From: Actinidia chinensis
Lineage: Eukaryota > Streptophyta > Magnoliopsida > Ericales > Actinidiaceae
NCBI GenBank assembly: GCA_009663005.1
Contig: VIGQ01000238.1
Span: 1 to 10,000 of the forward strand
DNA length: 10,000 nucleotides
Direction of reading: 5' to 3'
A program made the translations under genes and the position numbers. This document shows positions 7,900-10,000 of this stretch, piece after piece. Under the pieces are notes generated by a model. The model was not told where the DNA came from and did no database searches. It worked only from the letters and a program-made list of their open reading frames with translations. Numbering within the stretch: the stretch's first letter is position 1; the number at the start of each line of letters is the position of its first letter.

Positions 7900-9100
7900 A
7901 ATACAAGTATACAATGATCGCTCAACCGACCTGATAGAAATGTGAAAGTGACGACAACCAGAAGATCCATAACTTGTGGAAGTTTATGAGGAGATGTTAG
8001 TGGAATCCAAAGAGGAACTTTACTTTACAAGACATGGCACTTAGGTTTCAGGACCATTATGTGTTCAAACATACCCGAAGTCAAAGAAAGTTTTAGAGGA
8101 AGCCCACAATACCAGTTTCAACATGCATCCAGGAAGGAACAAAGATGTATAGAGAATTGAAGGAAACATTTGGTTGGCCTGGAATTGAAAAAAGAAATAG
8201 CAGATTTGGTCGCAATGTTTGTCACTGGTCAATAAGTCAAGGCAGAAATCAAAGGCCAGCAGAATTTGCCATCGCTACAACTACTGGAATGAAAATGGGA
8301 GCACGTCACGATGGATTTTGTAGTCGGACTACCGAACTCCACCCAGAGGTGTAATGCCATTTGGGTATGGTAGATCGCCTCACTAAGTCAGCCGCATTTC
8401 TTTTCAGTGAAGACTACATATTCCATTGTTGCAGTTACGCAGACCTTACATAGACGAGATTATCGACTTTACGAATGCCAGTTTCTATCGTTTGGATAGA
8501 GATCCGAGGTTTACGTCTAAGTTGTGGAGAGCAGCTTGCAATGAGCTCTAGGCAATGAGCTAAGTTTTAGCCCGCCTTCCATCACAAAAAGGATGGACAG
8601 TTTCCGGAGAGAACTAATCCAGAGTTTAGAAGACATGTGTTAGGCTATGGGTACTCAATTTCTAAGAAAATTGGGCAATACACTAACCACTTATAGAATT
8701 TGCTTACAACAACAGTTTCACCAAGTTATTGGAATGACACCATATAAGCACTTTAACGGGGAGGACATGTAGGTCGCCTATATGTTGGACCGAAGTTGGA
8801 GAACGACAAAATGTTAGACCCGAAATTGTTCAACTGACGATCGATTAGATCAAAGTAATTCAACAAAGAGACTTCACATGGCACAAGTCGCCAAAGAGCT
8901 ATCAAATGTTAGGAGACGAGATTTAGAGTTTGAGAAGGGGACCACGTGTTTTAAAAATAATCTCCTTCCAAGGGGATAAATCGTTTTGGTAAGAAAGGAA
9001 AGTTGAGCCAAGATACATAGGGCCATTCGAAATTCTTCAACAATTGGCACCGTTGCTTCTCGCATTGCTCCTTCCTTTCCTCTCCAAGCTTCAACATGTT
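7900..9100 (+). pseudogene. Integrase remnant (HHCC, DDE core, GPY/F parts), disrupted
   Basis: Integrase inserts the DNA copy into the genome. The zinc-binding domain keeps both histidines (codons 8105-8107 and 8126-8128, in AHNTSFNMHPG) and continues with MYRELKETFGWPGIEK (8145-8192). The cysteine pair near 8216-8234 is damaged and followed by TAA. The DDE core shows TMDFVVGLPN with the first Asp at 8314-8316, LDRDPRF with the second at 8495-8497, and a Glu codon at 8607-8609 within a GQ...ERT-like context. These three lie in three different frames. IEFAYNNS (from about 8694), CRSPICWTEVGE-like sequence and KVI.Q (about 8850) follow. The GPY/F region is RYIGPFEIL at 9011-9037. Stops are frequent throughout. 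Confidence 0.9.
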
Positions 9101-9194
9101 TCATGATGTTTTCACATCCAACTTATATCAATGCATGGAAATATGTACATGATCCCGACCATGTGATTAATCCTTACCTTGGATGTAGGGAAAG

Positions 9195-9365
9195 ATTTAT
9201 TATGTTGAAAACGACGCCGATTGAGATCGTTATCGTCGGACCAAGTGCTTAGAAACAAAGTTATTCCGTTATTGCGAGTTGTATGGCGGAATCAATCATA
9301 TGAGAATTCTACTTGAGAACGAGAAGATGAAATTAGAGAAACGGTATCCATCCTTATGGATGAAC
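9195..9365 (+). pseudogene. Chromodomain remnant at the end of pol
   Basis: After integrase, chromoviruses carry a small chromodomain thought to guide insertion toward particular chromatin. PIEIVIVG (9217-9240), then after a frame shift LRNKVIPLLRVVWRN (9248-9292) and QSYENST, are followed by TGA at 9314-9316 and EREDEIRE. Relatives have Trp at the TGA position (family knowledge), so this is one base from a sense codon. The remnant fits the chromodomain of Tekay/Del-type elements and is the main evidence for calling this a chromovirus. The alternative is an integrase tail without chromatin-binding function. Confidence 0.75.
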
Positions 9366-9664
9366 GTTCACTCAACGAATGCGGTCTTTAGTCCTCTGCA
9401 TTACCATACCTTCTTTTGTATCTACGTACCAGGTTAGAAATTCCAACTACCCAAGCATTCGGGGAGGCCGATTGCTTTGTCTAGTTTAATCGGTAACGCA
9501 TTTTGTAGTAGGCTGCCCAACTAGAGGGCAGTAAGGCAGTCGCAACGGGTTTAAACCCATTAGATAACGTTATCTATCACAAATTAGACCTGGATAATAC
9601 GAAGAGTTTTTCAGAGGTGCCATAGAAGCATATATGTTTAGCCAGTTTGAGGACAAACTTTTAT
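9366..9664 (+). other. 3' non-coding stretch between pol and polypurine tract, with palindromes
   Basis: About 300 bases without a supported coding frame. It holds three palindromic structures within 64 bases: CTGCCC/GGGCAG arms around seven bases (9513-9531), the 12-base perfect palindrome GGGTTTAAACCC (9547-9558), and the 16-base perfect palindrome TAGATAACGTTATCTA (9561-9576). The end, GAGGACAAACTTTTAT (about 9649-9664), resembles the segment just before the polypurine tract in related elements. There is no sign of an envelope-like gene. Confidence 0.7.
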
Positions 9665-9680
9665 AAAAGGGAGGGGAGAA
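9665..9680 (+). other. Polypurine tract (plus-strand primer)
   Basis: AAAAGGGAGGGGAGAA is all purine and ends directly at the TG of the 3' LTR at 9681. It is the expected RNase H-resistant primer for plus-strand DNA synthesis. Its position fixes the 3' LTR start and confirms the plus-strand orientation. Confidence 0.92.
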
Positions 9681-10000
9681 TGTAATGCCCCGACCGTAAA
9701 ATTTCATAAATCGTAAGAAGTTCGGCGTGTAGCCACTTAAGTAAAGTAAATAAAGATTTAAGATCAAAAAAGACCTGAATATAATTTAAAATAATTCAAG
9801 AGTAAGATTTTAAGGTTTCTTGCCCAATGTTTCTTCTGGCGTCCGAACGCCCAGGCAAAATAAACTTTCAGGTCTCGCATGGTTTGAACTGTGGCAAGGG
9901 AGTTTTTTCGAACACCAGATCAAACAATCTTCTTAGCGTCTGAACGCCTAAAGGGACTGTCGAACTCAGCGTCCGAATGCTTAAAGGACGTTGAACACCA
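9681..10000 (+). repeat. 3' long terminal repeat, first 320 bases, cut by window end
   Basis: The sequence starts with TGTAATGCCCCG like the 5' LTR and aligns with 2310 to about 2645 over its whole visible length, including TTTCATAAAT, AAGTAAAGTAA, GCCTAAAGGGAC and the TCCGAACGCC motifs. Differences include many one- to few-base indels and several CpG-to-TpG or CpA changes. About 2 kb of this LTR, the element end and the right target-site duplication should lie beyond the window. Confidence 0.93.

Larger units (their letters stand above)
2310..10000 (+). mobile_element. Decayed Ty3/gypsy chromovirus LTR retrotransposon, probably Tekay/Del lineage (3' end outside window)
   Basis: The element has a 5' LTR (2310-4639), a primer site (4643-4654), a coding region (about 4842-9365), a polypurine tract (9665-9680) and the start of a 3' LTR (9681 onward). 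The internal part is about 5.0 kb. Fragments of gag with a zinc knuckle, protease, reverse transcriptase, RNase H, integrase and a C-terminal chromodomain occur in that order on the plus strand. Integrase after RNase H marks Ty3/gypsy rather than Ty1/copia, and the chromodomain marks a chromovirus. The MPPRRGRG gag start and the LTR start TGTAATGCCCCG fit the Tekay/Del lineage from family knowledge. The reading frame changes repeatedly and key catalytic residues are lost, so the copy is non-autonomous. Confidence 0.93.

Noticed and set aside
9366..9664. Envelope-like or extra ORF between pol and the 3' LTR
   Set aside because: No plus-strand frame of useful length is open here; the only open frame crossing this interval is short and on the minus strand, running into the LTR.

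Overview
The window looks like a plant nuclear genome, most likely an angiosperm. It contains no intact host gene that I can recognise. It is dominated by one long, heavily decayed LTR retrotransposon. Its domain order (gag, protease, reverse transcriptase, RNase H, integrase, chromodomain), its initiator-Met primer site and its TGTAATGCCCCG LTR start point to a Ty3/gypsy chromovirus, probably of the Tekay/Del lineage. The lineage is a judgement from remembered family features, not from a search.

Layout: 1-2309 is AT-rich flank. It holds a diverged tandem repeat with a period of about 290 bp (roughly 150-660), a possible short coding remnant (1366-1632) and several A/G-rich tracts, but no clear gene. 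2310-4639 is the complete 5' LTR (about 2.33 kb). It carries two clusters of a palindromic GCGTYCGAACGCC-type motif, a small hairpin, and a CA-rich stretch followed by a 53-nt pure purine run. 4643-4654 is the primer binding site. 4842-9365 is the ruined gag-pol coding region. 9366-9664 is a 3' non-coding stretch with three closely spaced palindromes. 9665-9680 is the polypurine tract. 9681-10000 is the start of the 3' LTR, cut off by the window end.

The element cannot make its own proteins. Gag has a stop after nine codons. The reading frame changes many times. The protease active site, the reverse transcriptase catalytic pair, the first RNase H aspartate, an integrase zinc ligand and a chromodomain tryptophan codon are all damaged. 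The PBS, PPT and LTR start remain recognisable. CpG-to-TpG/CpA differences between the two LTRs fit decay of methylated DNA. The many single-base length differences could be age, or partly uncorrected long-read error. I found no evidence of a new defence or other undescribed system. The most unusual structures are the LTR palindrome clusters and the palindrome group just before the PPT.
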